Origin: Chitinophagaceae bacterium
GTDB taxonomy: Bacteria; Bacteroidota; Bacteroidia; Chitinophagales; Chitinophagaceae
Direction of reading: 5' to 3'
Assembly (NCBI GenBank): GCA_019638595.1
Contig: JAHBTJ010000010.1
Span: 124,001 to 188,000, forward strand
Length of the DNA stretch: 64,000 nt
A program made the position numbers and the translations under genes. Positions 9,110 to 18,791 of this stretch are shown piece after piece; the first letter of the stretch is position 1; each line of letters begins with the position of its first letter. The notes below the pieces were generated by a model. That model was given only the letters and a program-made list of their open reading frames with translations, was not told where the DNA came from and ran no database searches.

Positions 9110-9757
9110 ATGTTATCTTCTGAAATAATAATGCTGGCAAAAGAGCTGTGGGATTATCATCATATGAACCACGAGCTAAAAAGATCTGATTGCATTCTTG
9201 CTCTGGGCAGTCACGATGTAAGGGTAGCCGCCCGGGCGGCGGATTTATACCTGCAGGGTTTTGCCCCGCTGATTGTTTTTTCGGGCGGGCTGGGCAATTT
9301 AACCAGCGATATCTGGACCGTGCCTGAGGCTGACCAGTTTGCAGCCATAGCCATACAAAAAGGCGTTCCTGAAAAAGATATACTTATAGAGAATCAATCA
9401 ACCAACACAGGCGAAAATATTACCTTTTCCCAAAGGCTTTTAAAAGAAAGCGGGTTAGATCCGCAGACTTTTATAGTAGTACAAAAGCCATATATGGAAA
9501 GAAGGAGCTTTGCCACATTTAAAAAGCATTGGCCCGATAAGGAACTGCTGGTTACTTCTCCCCAATATTCATTTGAAGCGTATCCTACTAAAGATATTAC
9601 GTTAGAAAAAGTAATTAATATAATGGTGGGTGATCTGCAGCGGATAAGGATCTATCCCGCAAAAGGATTCCAGATCCCGATGGATATACCCGCGAGCGTG
9701 TGGCAGGCATATGAAAAATTGATTGCCGCCGGATTTGATAAGCATTTGGCCCGCTGA
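9110..9757 (+). CDS. YdcF/DUF218 family protein
   Basis: 215 residues. It shows the DUF218 (ElyC/SanA/YdcF) signature: a beta strand with ILALGSHD, a VFSGG segment at about 57-61, ENQSTNTGEN (a conserved acidic/Asn motif), and a VVQKPYMERRS segment where other members have a KPY/H box. No signal peptide or membrane span, so it is probably cytoplasmic like E. coli YdcF. The biochemical role of the soluble members is not established; they bind S-adenosylmethionine or act in envelope-related processes. It stands alone between a pseudogene and a convergent gene. Confidence 0.8.
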   Translation: MLSSEIIMLAKELWDYHHMNHELKRSDCILALGSHDVRVAARAADLYLQGFAPLIVFSGGLGNLTSDIWTVPEADQFAAIAIQKGVPEKDILIENQSTNTGENITFSQRLLKESGLDPQTFIVVQKPYMERRSFATFKKHWPDKELLVTSPQYSFEAYPTKDITLEKVINIMVGDLQRIRIYPAKGFQIPMDIPASVWQAYEKLIAAGFDKHLAR

Positions 9758-9841
9758 ACCACAGAGACAGGAAGGCACGAAGTTGCACAGCGGCTTATTT
9801 CATGGATAAATGAGCAGCGGTAAAATCCTGTTGGGATAAAG

Positions 9842-10717
9842 CTATTCCCAAACCAATTCTCCTTTTTCGCCGGATACGGAAAGGAAAAGACCGGGAGATA
9901 TAGCTATACGTCTATTCTCCGTTTTTCCTGTTAAGCTGAACTCTATTTTTTGTAAACGGTGTGCGGGTTTTGTATCCAGTTCAATAGCAATCTCAATATC
10001 CTTTTTAAAGTGTTGTTTGCTTTTTTCCTGGTAACCGAATGCTTTTAAGGCAACGCGGTGTCTTTCATATTCATGTGGGGTGAGTCGTAGAAAAATTTTT
10101 TCCGTTTTTTTATATAGCGGCTTATTATTTACAGACCCGTGTATCTTTTGATGGATCGCTTCCTGGTTAATGCCGGATTGAATATCTTCTGTTCTGAAAT
10201 TTGCTTTCTCTAAAACAGAAGGGTGGTAGTATAATGCAAAAAAGCTCGATGGCCCGCCGGTCAGCATGGAATCCCTGTAATTCATTATTTCAACAATAAT
10301 GGTATCCTTACCCGAGTTTTCGGTAAAAGCTTCTGTTTGTATGCGGTCGCTTGTTTGTTGCTGCCAATGGTTACGAAAAGCATGTACGGCATAAGGCTGA
10401 TGCAACATGAACCCTAACCCGATATCTCCAATGGACATTTTAGATATAGTATCCGGCTGAAATACCTCCCAGTAATCAACAGCGCCTTCCAGGTATTGGC
10501 CATTCCAGCTTCCCTGGTCGGTTTTCATGCTTCCTGCTGAATAATAGAACAGGGTATCTGTAAAAAACTTATTTTTAGAAAACGCTGAATAGCCTGCCGG
10601 GTCAATGGTAAAATAAATATGACTGAAAGAGGTTTCCGGAATTTTGTTTGGCTGTGCCTGTGCCCAACTCCATGAAAAGTACGCATGCAGCAGTAATATG
10701 GTGAGACTTGTTTTCAA
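9842..10717 (-). CDS. secreted protein of unknown function (DUF5829-like)
   Basis: 291 residues starting with TTG at 10717; no in-frame ATG is available nearby. The N-terminus is a plausible Sec signal (MKTSLTILLLHAYFSWSWAQA). The body (FSHIYFTIDPAGYSAFSKNK, then a segment with QGSWNGQYLEG and YWEVFQPD) resembles the DUF5829 group of Bacteroidota proteins, which has a glyoxalase-like arrangement but no assigned activity. No metal or catalytic motif could be pinned down. It is convergent with the YdcF-like gene and has no operon partner. Confidence 0.55.
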   Translation of the reverse strand: MKTSLTILLLHAYFSWSWAQAQPNKIPETSFSHIYFTIDPAGYSAFSKNKFFTDTLFYYSAGSMKTDQGSWNGQYLEGAVDYWEVFQPDTISKMSIGDIGLGFMLHQPYAVHAFRNHWQQQTSDRIQTEAFTENSGKDTIIVEIMNYRDSMLTGGPSSFFALYYHPSVLEKANFRTEDIQSGINQEAIHQKIHGSVNNKPLYKKTEKIFLRLTPHEYERHRVALKAFGYQEKSKQHFKKDIEIAIELDTKPAHRLQKIEFSLTGKTENRRIAISPGLFLSVSGEKGELVWE

Positions 10718-10888
10718 ATTCAGATGCTGTATCTGTTTTGTGCTTAAATGTGTAATTTACAACATAAAACGTTCTGTAATTTACAAGAACAGGTACTGGC
10801 AATCGTATGAAAGATTTCGCACGGGATGATTCTATTTAATTCAAAACATACAGTTTAAAACCTATGGGTACTATGTATCGTTTACCAC

Positions 10889-10928
10889 TGGTCGCTAAAA
10901 GCTGATCGCTGACCGCTCGTCGCTATCC
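10889..10928. repeat. 7-bp-period repeat array, CGCT type
   Basis: CGCT recurs exactly every 7 bp at 10893, 10907, 10914 and 10921, with AGCT at 10900 in register. Intervening bases vary. The array runs into the stop codon of the DUF3810 gene (10923-10925). Confidence 0.75.
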
Positions 10929-12023
10929 TCCCCCAACCTTTCCGTATTTTTTATAATAACCTATCAGGTCAGCAACTACTTCACTGTAACTCAGCATGCC
11001 CATAGGCTGGCTGTTGGCCTCAAGATATTTGCCATACGCCCAGCGTATAACAGGCTCTACCGGGTTTTCGTATTTTTTATAATACTGGCGCAGGGTGGTA
11101 AGGTCTTCTTTAACCGCCGGGGCAAGCTGTTGCATCAACATTATAGCTGTAACAGAATCGGTGTGGTATAAGCTCCTGTTGGCATATAAAAAAAGATCAA
11201 AATAGGCTGAATACATGAACTGCGGATCTCCTGAAGCCGTAGCAACGATATACCCCACGAAATTGGCTTCATTTTCTTTAGCGTATCCAAGTTGGTGCGC
11301 TATTTCATGACATGCCACATAAGGCTGTGTAAAGACCGGGATCTGTGTATTAACCTGCGCTTCGCCGGTTAAGGGATTATAGTAGCCTGAAAAGCCCAGG
11401 TAGTTGCCCAGCCAGCCAAAGAGCGTAGGTTTAACGGATACATTTTTGTATATGAATAACGGGTATTGCTGTGCCACCCGGTTATATACATCCGCTGTTT
11501 TTGAAAATAATTCTTTGGAAGAAGGGTAGGGGGCAGGATGCCGGCTGATGGCGCTTTTGCAGGTATTTACCTCCTGCAACAGGAGCCGGTTGATTTCAAT
11601 CAGTTCTTCTTTTGAATACCTGTTACGCTCAAACCCCATTTGCTCGTGAATGCCGGGACGGTTGTAGTTAAGTCCCCATAAAATATTAAAAAGAATATAT
11701 ACAGAAAGCAGTACTATAAGCAGGGCGGGTATCCTGCTTGTGATGCCTGTTCGGGATATTCTTTTCTTTCGCCATAAAAAGATCAGGCGCATAATTTTCC
11801 ATACCAGGAACAGAAAAGCGGTTGCATATAACAGGTCTCCCACACTAAAAGGAACAGTACCCAGGGCAGTTCTGAAAAAAGAGGCAATACCGGGATACAG
11901 CTTACCTGCATACCAGGTTTCTACATTTTGAGCGTTTGCGGCATACAAATGGATGCCGGCTGCTGCCAGCGATAATATGGTTAAAACAATAATGCTCCGG
12001 TTAATACGGGGCTTTTTCAGCAT
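10923..12023 (-). CDS. DUF3810 membrane metallopeptidase-like protein
   Basis: 366 residues. Membrane segments lie near 11-30, 61-83 and 99-119, followed by a large extracytoplasmic domain. This carries HEIAH at 239-243 (zinc HExxH) and a downstream NEANF at about 251-255 that could supply the third ligand. The layout matches DUF3810, a Bacteroidota family of presumed membrane-bound zinc proteases without a defined substrate. A perfect inverted repeat lies about 40 bp upstream of its start. Neighbouring genes are envelope-related, consistent with a cell-surface role. Confidence 0.82.
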   Translation of the reverse strand: MLKKPRINRSIIVLTILSLAAAGIHLYAANAQNVETWYAGKLYPGIASFFRTALGTVPFSVGDLLYATAFLFLVWKIMRLIFLWRKKRISRTGITSRIPALLIVLLSVYILFNILWGLNYNRPGIHEQMGFERNRYSKEELIEINRLLLQEVNTCKSAISRHPAPYPSSKELFSKTADVYNRVAQQYPLFIYKNVSVKPTLFGWLGNYLGFSGYYNPLTGEAQVNTQIPVFTQPYVACHEIAHQLGYAKENEANFVGYIVATASGDPQFMYSAYFDLFLYANRSLYHTDSVTAIMLMQQLAPAVKEDLTTLRQYYKKYENPVEPVIRWAYGKYLEANSQPMGMLSYSEVVADLIGYYKKYGKVGGG

Positions 12024-12064
12024 ACATACTTTACTTTACAGATCAGGCCAAACAAGGAGGTATT

Positions 12065-12083
12065 CAACAGGTACCACCTGTTG
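12065..12083. promoter_or_regulatory. perfect 8-bp inverted repeat upstream of DUF3810 gene
   Basis: CAACAGGTACCACCTGTTG: two 8-bp arms with a 3-bp centre, 42 bp from the DUF3810 start. There is no T-run next to it, so it looks more like a dimeric-repressor operator than a terminator. Confidence 0.4.
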
Positions 12084-12151
12084 ATACGGCAATAAAAATA
12101 AAGGTTTTATTGGTTTGCTGCGGAGTGCGGTAGGGTAAAGGCAATAATAAA

Positions 12152-12183
12152 TCCCTGCACAGGTCGTGTAAGCTGTGCAGGGA
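12152..12183 (-). terminator. terminator downstream of bactofilin
   Basis: An 11-bp perfect stem (12152-12162 pairing with 12173-12183, TCCCTGCACAG arm) with a 10-nt loop, followed on the minus strand by ATTTATTATT. It lies 36 bp past the bactofilin stop. Confidence 0.7.
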
Positions 12184-12218
12184 AGTAAAAGTTGCAATAT
12201 GGTGTTACGTTGAAAAAA

Positions 12219-12644
12219 TTATTTAGCTATAGCGTGCTCTTCTTCGTCGGTAGTATTCATTTCTACAACGCTGGCTACGCTCCCTTCACCCACATGGCAT
12301 TTGCCACTAAAGGTAACCGTAGGTTCTACCTGTAGTTTTCCCGCGCTGATGTTTCCTTTTATAACCGATTTGCCACGCAGGTTCAACAGGTCTTTAATTA
12401 CGATTTTGCCGGTTACTTTTCCCAGTATATCTGCCTGTTGTCCCTCAATATCGCCTTCTACAACTCCCTCGGAGCCTATCAGTACTTTAGCTGAACCGGA
12501 GATATTCCCTTTTAATATGCCATCTATACGGATGTCGCCGCTGCTCACTATATCGCCTTTAATTACTGTGCCTGCGCCTATAAGGCTGGTGCCTGCGGAA
12601 GAAGCTGGAATTTCCAGTTCAGATTTGGATTTTGTTGAGAACAT
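12219..12644 (-). CDS. bactofilin, polymer-forming cytoskeletal protein
   Basis: 141 residues with the DUF583/bactofilin core at about 20-125: regularly spaced short beta-helix turns (GDIVSSGDIRIDGILKGNIS, GVVEGDIEGQQADILGKVTG). Flexible N- and C-terminal tails flank it, as in other bactofilins. These proteins assemble without nucleotide into filaments at the membrane and position wall enzymes or shape determinants. The gene starts 23 bp after the stop of a single-span membrane protein gene, its probable partner, and ends at a strong terminator. Confidence 0.93.
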   Translation of the reverse strand: MFSTKSKSELEIPASSAGTSLIGAGTVIKGDIVSSGDIRIDGILKGNISGSAKVLIGSEGVVEGDIEGQQADILGKVTGKIVIKDLLNLRGKSVIKGNISAGKLQVEPTVTFSGKCHVGEGSVASVVEMNTTDEEEHAIAK

Positions 12645-12667
12645 AGTTATTGGTTTTTAAGAAATGA

Positions 12668-13066
12668 TTAATCGGTACTTTTCTCTTCCTTGGGTATATT
12701 TAACAGGGTAGTATCCATGGTAACTGTGGTGTTTCCCTTTAGCACATTCTGAATGTTTTCCAGGTATTTATCCCTGTACTTCATTTGCTGGTCCAGTGAA
12801 TCAACCTGCATTTTGAGGGTGATCATTTCCCTGCGGTCCGATGCGCTTCCATATCCCGGAACATAATATCTTAACGGCGTAAAAACCAGCAAAGCCACGG
12901 TTAACCCAACCAATACCACAAAAATTGTGCATAAAGTAATATAAACACTCAATCTCGATAACCGGAACGTTACAACCTCTTCGTAAGTATCATCATTCAT
13001 TATTACCAGCCTGTACCTGTTACGCAACCTCTGCAATGTACTGTCAGCGTCAAATATCTTTGCCAT
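12668..13066 (-). CDS. membrane protein, N-terminal region of bactofilin-linked M23 peptidases without the peptidase
   Basis: 132 residues. A cytoplasmic start (RNRYRLVIMNDDTYEEVVTF) is followed by one membrane span (about 38-62) and a short periplasmic coiled-coil-like stretch. In many Bacteroidota the same N-terminus is joined to an M23 endopeptidase domain encoded next to bactofilin. Here the gene stops at 12668 and bactofilin begins at 12644, so the peptidase domain is absent. It probably anchors bactofilin to the membrane. It is divergent from the PorW-like gene. Confidence 0.7.
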   Translation of the reverse strand: MAKIFDADSTLQRLRNRYRLVIMNDDTYEEVVTFRLSRLSVYITLCTIFVVLVGLTVALLVFTPLRYYVPGYGSASDRREMITLKMQVDSLDQQMKYRDKYLENIQNVLKGNTTVTMDTTLLNIPKEEKSTD

Positions 13067-13191
13067 TATCAGTTATTTGTGTTAAAAATAACCACTTTGC
13101 ACTGGTTAAAAGAACTAAAGCTGGAAAAAATGAACAATTAAAAATAATTTCGCTGAAAATTAGTTATTTATACGAACGAACCAACCTCTTC

Positions 13192-16100
13192 ATGCCTGCT
13201 AGTAAGTTTACTTTAACGACTATATGCACGATTTTATTTTGTTGCGTGTTTTTTTCACCGGTAGCGGCGCAAAAAGACGCTACGCTGGATGTGGAAAAGC
13301 CTGAAAAATATGAAAACCGTGTGCTGGGGTCGGATAAAACCTTTACTACCCGCTATACGGTTCCACGCAGGCTGCTGCAAAGTATGAGCACACATTATAA
13401 TTATTTCTTTAATGCCAATATTAAAATAGAGAACGTAATTACAGGCGCCAAGCTGGGGTTTAAAGAAGATTATACCGAATTGCTGCCTTTTTATAATTAT
13501 ACGCTCGACGCTACTTCCTCGCAAAAAACAGAGCTTGACTCGGTACTGCAAAAATGTAATGCCGGTATTTTGTTGCACGATCTGCGCAATGAATGGATTG
13601 ATGACATGTACCTGCTAATGGGCAAGGCATATTTTTTAAAAAAGCAGTTCGATTCCGCCGGCATAACGTTTCAATACCTCAACTATTATTTTCAACCCAA
13701 AACAAAGGAAGAGCTGGGCTTTAAAAAGTTTGTGGGCAGTAACCTCAATGATGAAGGAAATGTTTACTCGGTTTCTACCAAAGAAAAAAACAATGTAGTG
13801 CAGAAAGCGTTCAGCGAGCCGCCCCGCCGTAACGACGCGCTGGTATGGCAGTTGCGCACCTTTATTGAAGACAGCGCTTACGGGCAGGCTTCCGCATTGA
13901 TCCAAACTCTTCGCCGCGACGAATTATTCCCGCAACGGTTGAAAGCATCGCTGGAAGAAATGCAGGCATATCTTTTTTACAAGAGCCAGGTATGGGATAG
14001 CGCCGCGCATCATTTGGTACTGGCTTTGGACAATGCCGCAGATAAAGGGGAGCAGGCCCGGTGGGAATACCTGGTTGCCCAGCTATATACGCTTGCAAAA
14101 AATAAAACGGCAGCGGAAAATTATTACCAGCTTTCCATTAAACACACGGTTGACCCTATACTGGATGTGTACGCACGGTTAAATATCATAAAGCTGGCCC
14201 AGGGCGAAAACGATGAAAAGATCATTGAAGAGAATATTCAGCAGTTGCTGAAAATGGCCAAACGCGACAAGTATTATAATTACCGGAGCATTATTTATTA
14301 CATGGCTGCACAAATGGAAATGCAGCGGGATAATTTTGAAAACGCGAAAAATCTTTTGCTCAGGGCTGTAAAATACAATCCCGAGAACCTGGATCAGCGG
14401 AATAGGTCGTACCTGTACCTAGGTGACATGGCTTTTGATAAAAAGCAATACCAGCTTGCATTCAGCGCTTATGACAGTTTGGATGCCAACAGCCCGGTGG
14501 TTAAAGATCCGGAGCTTATAAAAGAACGGAAAACCGTATTGGCAGGAGTGGTGGAAAGGCTGGAGATCATTCGCGTGGAAGACAGCCTGCAACGGATAGC
14601 TGCCATGCCCGAAGCTGAAAGGGAAAAGCTGCTGAAGGCGGTTGCAAAAAAGCTGGCTAAGGAAAGAGGGCTGAAAGAGCAGGATGCGCAAAATGCCGGA
14701 ATGAACAGCAATAATCCTTTTGCCAATAAGGCGGCTCCCGACCTTTTTGCGGCAAATAACGAAAAAGGCGATTGGTATTTTTATAACAATTCGGCGAAAG
14801 GAAAAGGGTTTACTGCGTTTCGTAATACATGGGGAACCCGTCCGAATGTAGATAACTGGCGCCGTATGTCTGCTGTAACCGCCCTTATAAAAGCGCCATC
14901 CGCGCAGGCTCCGTCGGGCGATGAAGGGGAAGCCGCGGTAAACAGCAAAACCAACCCGCAGGATATCAGCTATGAAGGTTTGCTGAATACACTTCCGCTA
15001 ACGGAAGAAGCCATCAGCAATTCAAACGATACTATACAAACCGCTTTATTTGAGCTTGGTAAAGCCTTCAAGGATAAGTTCGAAGATTACGCGGAGGCTG
15101 TTAAAAAGTATGAGGAACTGCTGGATCGTTTTCCTGAAAGCCCCTACCAGGAGGAAGCTTTACTGGACCTGAATTATTGTTACACCCGGCTGGGCTTGCC
15201 GGTTAAGGCAAAGCAATACAGGGACCTGCTGGCTGCCAATTTTAAGCAAAGCAAGTATCTTGAATATATTGATGACCCCAAAGGCGTTGAAACCCGTAAA
15301 AACAAGCTGGAGCAGGAAGCCACCCGCAACTACGAAAAAATTTATGATCTTTTTATAGAAGGTCATTTTGAGGAAGCTTTGCTGCAGAAGCAGCATGCCG
15401 ATAGCATATACGGGCAGAAATACTGGTCGCAGCAATTGTTGTATATAGAGGCGATCTATTACATTCAACAGCGGGAAGATGACAAGGCTATTGAAGCATT
15501 GCAGAACCTGGCTGGTGTCAACAGGGAAGCGCCCATATCAAAAAAAGCAGAAAATATTATCCGTGTGCTTAAAAAGCGGGCCGAAATAGAAGAATACCTG
15601 GCCACGCTGGAAGTGGAGAGGGCGGTGGATGACAGCACTGCGGTAACGGAAGACAATGCTCCCGGAACAGGAGAAGAGCCACCGGTTGCAGTAGAAGAAA
15701 AACCGAGGGAGGGCGTAAAGGAAAATGTTATAACAGGCAATAAGCCCAGGGCTACGGATGTATCAACAGCTAAACAGCCGCCGTTAACCCGTCCTGCGGT
15801 AGATTCCTCAAAATTCATCAAGCCTGTTGCGAAACCGCAGGGAGGGTATAGTTACAATGCCTCGGATGCACATTATGTGGTTATTGTTTTGAACCGTGTG
15901 GATGTGGTATATATCAATGAAGCTAAAAATGCCTTTAGCCGGTACAATCGGGAAACCTATTATGGTCAACCGATAGAGATAGCGATACAGCCCCTGGACG
16001 AGGATAACAAATTATTGCTGCTTTCCGGCTTTGCCGATATGTCTTCTGCTATAGAGTATGTTGAAAAGGCTAAAAAAGTGGCCGGAAGCCAGGTGGTGCC

Positions 16101-16227
16101 CTGGCTGGCGGCAAATAAATATTCTTTTACTATTATTTCTGAGCCTAACCTACAGGTGTTAAAAGACAAAAAAGACCTGGAGCAGTACAAGAATTTCGTA
16201 GAAACCAATTACCCGGTGCAATTTTAA
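13192..16227 (+). CDS. porW: PorW/SprE-like TPR protein of the type IX secretion/gliding apparatus
   Basis: 1011 residues from the ATG at 13192, chosen because a signal peptide follows at once (MPASKFTLTTICTILFCCVF, cleavage after VAA); the frame is open further upstream without a good start. After maturation come TPR-type helices. The segment HYNYFFNANIKIENVI, then WIDDMYLLMGKAYFLKKQFD, is characteristic of SprE/PorW. Further TPRs lie near 240-480 and 650-720. The C-terminus (YVVIVLNRVDVV..., near 900-1010) matches the end domain of SprE-type proteins. Known members are usually lipoproteins needed for T9SS export and gliding; here the signal looks SPI-type. It stands as a single gene. Confidence 0.8.
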   Translation: MPASKFTLTTICTILFCCVFFSPVAAQKDATLDVEKPEKYENRVLGSDKTFTTRYTVPRRLLQSMSTHYNYFFNANIKIENVITGAKLGFKEDYTELLPFYNYTLDATSSQKTELDSVLQKCNAGILLHDLRNEWIDDMYLLMGKAYFLKKQFDSAGITFQYLNYYFQPKTKEELGFKKFVGSNLNDEGNVYSVSTKEKNNVVQKAFSEPPRRNDALVWQLRTFIEDSAYGQASALIQTLRRDELFPQRLKASLEEMQAYLFYKSQVWDSAAHHLVLALDNAADKGEQARWEYLVAQLYTLAKNKTAAENYYQLSIKHTVDPILDVYARLNIIKLAQGENDEKIIEENIQQLLKMAKRDKYYNYRSIIYYMAAQMEMQRDNFENAKNLLLRAVKYNPENLDQRNRSYLYLGDMAFDKKQYQLAFSAYDSLDANSPVVKDPELIKERKTVLAGVVERLEIIRVEDSLQRIAAMPEAEREKLLKAVAKKLAKERGLKEQDAQNAGMNSNNPFANKAAPDLFAANNEKGDWYFYNNSAKGKGFTAFRNTWGTRPNVDNWRRMSAVTALIKAPSAQAPSGDEGEAAVNSKTNPQDISYEGLLNTLPLTEEAISNSNDTIQTALFELGKAFKDKFEDYAEAVKKYEELLDRFPESPYQEEALLDLNYCYTRLGLPVKAKQYRDLLAANFKQSKYLEYIDDPKGVETRKNKLEQEATRNYEKIYDLFIEGHFEEALLQKQHADSIYGQKYWSQQLLYIEAIYYIQQREDDKAIEALQNLAGVNREAPISKKAENIIRVLKKRAEIEEYLATLEVERAVDDSTAVTEDNAPGTGEEPPVAVEEKPREGVKENVITGNKPRATDVSTAKQPPLTRPAVDSSKFIKPVAKPQGGYSYNASDAHYVVIVLNRVDVVYINEAKNAFSRYNRETYYGQPIEIAIQPLDEDNKLLLLSGFADMSSAIEYVEKAKKVAGSQVVPWLAANKYSFTIISEPNLQVLKDKKDLEQYKNFVETNYPVQF

Positions 16228-16345
16228 CATGCAATACAACATTAAAACTGTATTTTAAGCAGCCTGTATGTGAAGTATTTGTAATTGGTATGTTTTATGC
16301 GATGGTCCGGTATATTATTAAGAAATAAAAATAGCTATCATCTAT

Positions 16346-18736
16346 ATGAGCAAGGCCAAAAAATATCTCTGGAGAACTTTTTTTATTGGACTGGGAGCAA
16401 CCATACTTTTTGTGTTGCTGGTAAGCTGGGGTGTGTTTGGCGCGCTGCCGTCGCTGGCGGAGCTTGAAAATCCGTCTATTATGTCGGCGTCCGAGGTGTA
16501 TGCTTCAGATGGACGGTTGATGGGTAAATACTATGTTACAGACAGAACCAATGTGCCTTACAGCGAAATTTCTCCCAATGTGTTAAACGCGCTGGTGGCA
16601 ACAGAAGACGAACGGTTTTACAAGCATTCGGGTATTGATGGTCGTAGCATGGCCCGCGCTGTTTTCTTTTTTGGGCGGGAAGGCGGAGCCAGTACCATTA
16701 CCCAGCAGTTGGCCAAAAATATGCTGGGGCAGGGAAGTAAAAATAAAATTGAACGTATTATTGAAAAGGTGAAAGAAATGATCGTTGCCATCAAGCTCGA
16801 AAGAAATTTCACCAAACAGGAGATCCTGGGCTTGTATCTCAATACGGTTGAATACAGCGACCATGTATATGGAATAGGCAACGCATCGCGTACTTTTTTT
16901 CAGAAAGAAGCCAGCCGGCTGAATATAGCTGAAGCGGCGGTGCTGGTAGGTATGCTGAAAGCAACAGGTACCTATAATCCCAGGGTATACCCACGGCAGT
17001 CCCGCGACAGAAGAAATACGGTAATAGAGCAGATGGTACGCAACAATTACATTTCTGCCGCCGATGCGGCTAAAATAAAAATAACACCTATTGAGCTTAA
17101 GTATAAGAAAGTTGACCAGAATACCAACCTGGCTCCTTATTTTATTGATGTGCTGAAGAACGATCTGCGCAAATGGTGCAAAGAGCATAAAAATCCTAAA
17201 ACGAATGAAAACTACAACCTGGTAAAAGACGGGTTGAAAATTTACACCACTATAGACCCGCGTATGCAGTTATACGCGGAGATGGCCGTAGCCAGGCACA
17301 TGCCCAATCTGCAAAAGGTGTTTAACGCCCAGCAAAACATTAAAACCGGCAGTGTGTGGAAGACCAAGGACGGGAAAGCGGTTTTGGAACGTGCTATGAA
17401 AACAAGCGATCGCTGGCGCAGCCTGAAAGATGAGGGTGTAAGTGAAGCGGAAATAAGAAAATCATTTGAAGAGCCGGCTGCGATGAAAGTTTTTGCCTGG
17501 AACGACAAGCGTGAAAAAGATACGGTCATGGCTCCGCTTGATTCTATCAAATACAACAAGCAGATGCTGCAGGCTTCGTTTATGGTAACCGATCCGCTTA
17601 CAGGCGAAGTAAGAGCATGGGTGGGCGGCATAGACTTTAAGACTTATAAATACGATCACGCCAATATCAATACCAAGCGCCAGGTAGGGTCAACCTTCAA
17701 GCCAATTTTATATACATTGGCTATCATGAACGGCTATACGCCGGAAACGCAGATATCTATGGACCCGGTAGACCTGGGCGGTAAAATGATCAGCGATAAA
17801 AAATATACTGGTACAAGGCCCATGAGTTACTGTCTGGCAGCTTCTATTAACCCGGCAGCGGCAAGGTTAATGAATGAAATAGGAGTGAACAGAACGGTAG
17901 AATTTGCCCACCAGGCAGGTATCGAAAGTAAAATTCCTCCCTATCCTTCCATAGCGCTGGGATCGGCTGATCTTTCACTTGTGGAAATGATGAGTGTATA
18001 CAGTATGTATCCCGGCGGAGGGATGAATACAAAACCTTATTACATTACCCGCATAGAGGACAGGAACGGAAATGTGCTGGAATCGTTTCATACCACTCAC
18101 AAAGAAGTGATAAACGAAGTGGATGCATATATTATGACGCGCATGATGCAGGGGGTAGTGGATATCGGAACCGGGCGTTCATTAAGAGGTACTTACGGCA
18201 TTACTGCCGAAGTAGCGGGTAAAACAGGTACTACCAACAATAACGCCGATGGCTGGTTCATGGGATTTTCTCCCCAACTGCTGGGGGGAGCATGGGTAGG
18301 CGCGGATGACCCGATTTTGCGAATAGCCAATAACTCGGTGGGGCAGGGTGCGCAAATGGCAATGCCTATATGGGCGTATTTTTTCCAGGAGGTGTATAAA
18401 GACAAAACCCTGGGTATAGATCCGCATGCACGTTTTGTACAGCCTGCCGGCTATAAGGAACAAATGCAGAACTGGGAGGATACGCTGCCCGATACGCCTA
18501 TTATTGAGGAAGGCGATAATAATTCGGGTGAAAGCAACCAGTATATAGATGTGCCGGTGAGTGATGGAAGAGAGAAAGTAACCACGGAGTCCAGGCTTTC
18601 TGACGAAGAAGAAAAGGTACTGAAAGAAGCACGCGGTAAAAAAGAAGAAAAGATGAATGCGGATTCTTCCGGCGAAAAAAAGAAAGGCTTTTTTAAGCGG
18701 CTTTTCGGAGGTAAGAAAAACAAGGATAAAGATTAA
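16346..18736 (+). CDS. class A penicillin-binding protein (PBP1A-type)
   Basis: 796 residues. A short cytoplasmic N-terminus and one membrane anchor (about 12-32) come first. The GT51 glycosyltransferase domain follows, with catalytic Glu87 in ATEDERFYKHSG and the STITQQLAKN motif. The transpeptidase domain has the nucleophile Ser449 in GSTFK and KTGT at 626-629. It polymerises glycan strands and crosslinks stem peptides. The C-terminal 60 residues are a low-complexity, highly charged tail rich in Lys/Glu ending in KKNKDKD. Start is the ATG at 16346, just before the basic KKYLWRTF segment. Confidence 0.95.
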   Translation: MSKAKKYLWRTFFIGLGATILFVLLVSWGVFGALPSLAELENPSIMSASEVYASDGRLMGKYYVTDRTNVPYSEISPNVLNALVATEDERFYKHSGIDGRSMARAVFFFGREGGASTITQQLAKNMLGQGSKNKIERIIEKVKEMIVAIKLERNFTKQEILGLYLNTVEYSDHVYGIGNASRTFFQKEASRLNIAEAAVLVGMLKATGTYNPRVYPRQSRDRRNTVIEQMVRNNYISAADAAKIKITPIELKYKKVDQNTNLAPYFIDVLKNDLRKWCKEHKNPKTNENYNLVKDGLKIYTTIDPRMQLYAEMAVARHMPNLQKVFNAQQNIKTGSVWKTKDGKAVLERAMKTSDRWRSLKDEGVSEAEIRKSFEEPAAMKVFAWNDKREKDTVMAPLDSIKYNKQMLQASFMVTDPLTGEVRAWVGGIDFKTYKYDHANINTKRQVGSTFKPILYTLAIMNGYTPETQISMDPVDLGGKMISDKKYTGTRPMSYCLAASINPAAARLMNEIGVNRTVEFAHQAGIESKIPPYPSIALGSADLSLVEMMSVYSMYPGGGMNTKPYYITRIEDRNGNVLESFHTTHKEVINEVDAYIMTRMMQGVVDIGTGRSLRGTYGITAEVAGKTGTTNNNADGWFMGFSPQLLGGAWVGADDPILRIANNSVGQGAQMAMPIWAYFFQEVYKDKTLGIDPHARFVQPAGYKEQMQNWEDTLPDTPIIEEGDNNSGESNQYIDVPVSDGREKVTTESRLSDEEEKVLKEARGKKEEKMNADSSGEKKKGFFKRLFGGKKNKDKD

Positions 18737-18776
18737 GCTCAAACATACATCTTACAACAATTTATACCGCTTGCCT

Positions 18777-18784
18777 TACTTTTG
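18777..18784 (+). promoter_or_regulatory. -7 element very close to the YdcF/SanA-like start
   Basis: TACTTTTG matches TAnnTTTG and ends only 7 nt before the ATG at 18792, so transcription would begin at or next to the start codon. No clear -33 TTTG was found. Confidence 0.4.
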
Positions 18785-18791
18785 ATGAACC

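Noticed and set aside
13036-13191. Upstream extension of the PorW/SprE-like frame
   Set aside because: Places 52 residues ahead of a clear signal peptide; ATG 13192 is the better start.
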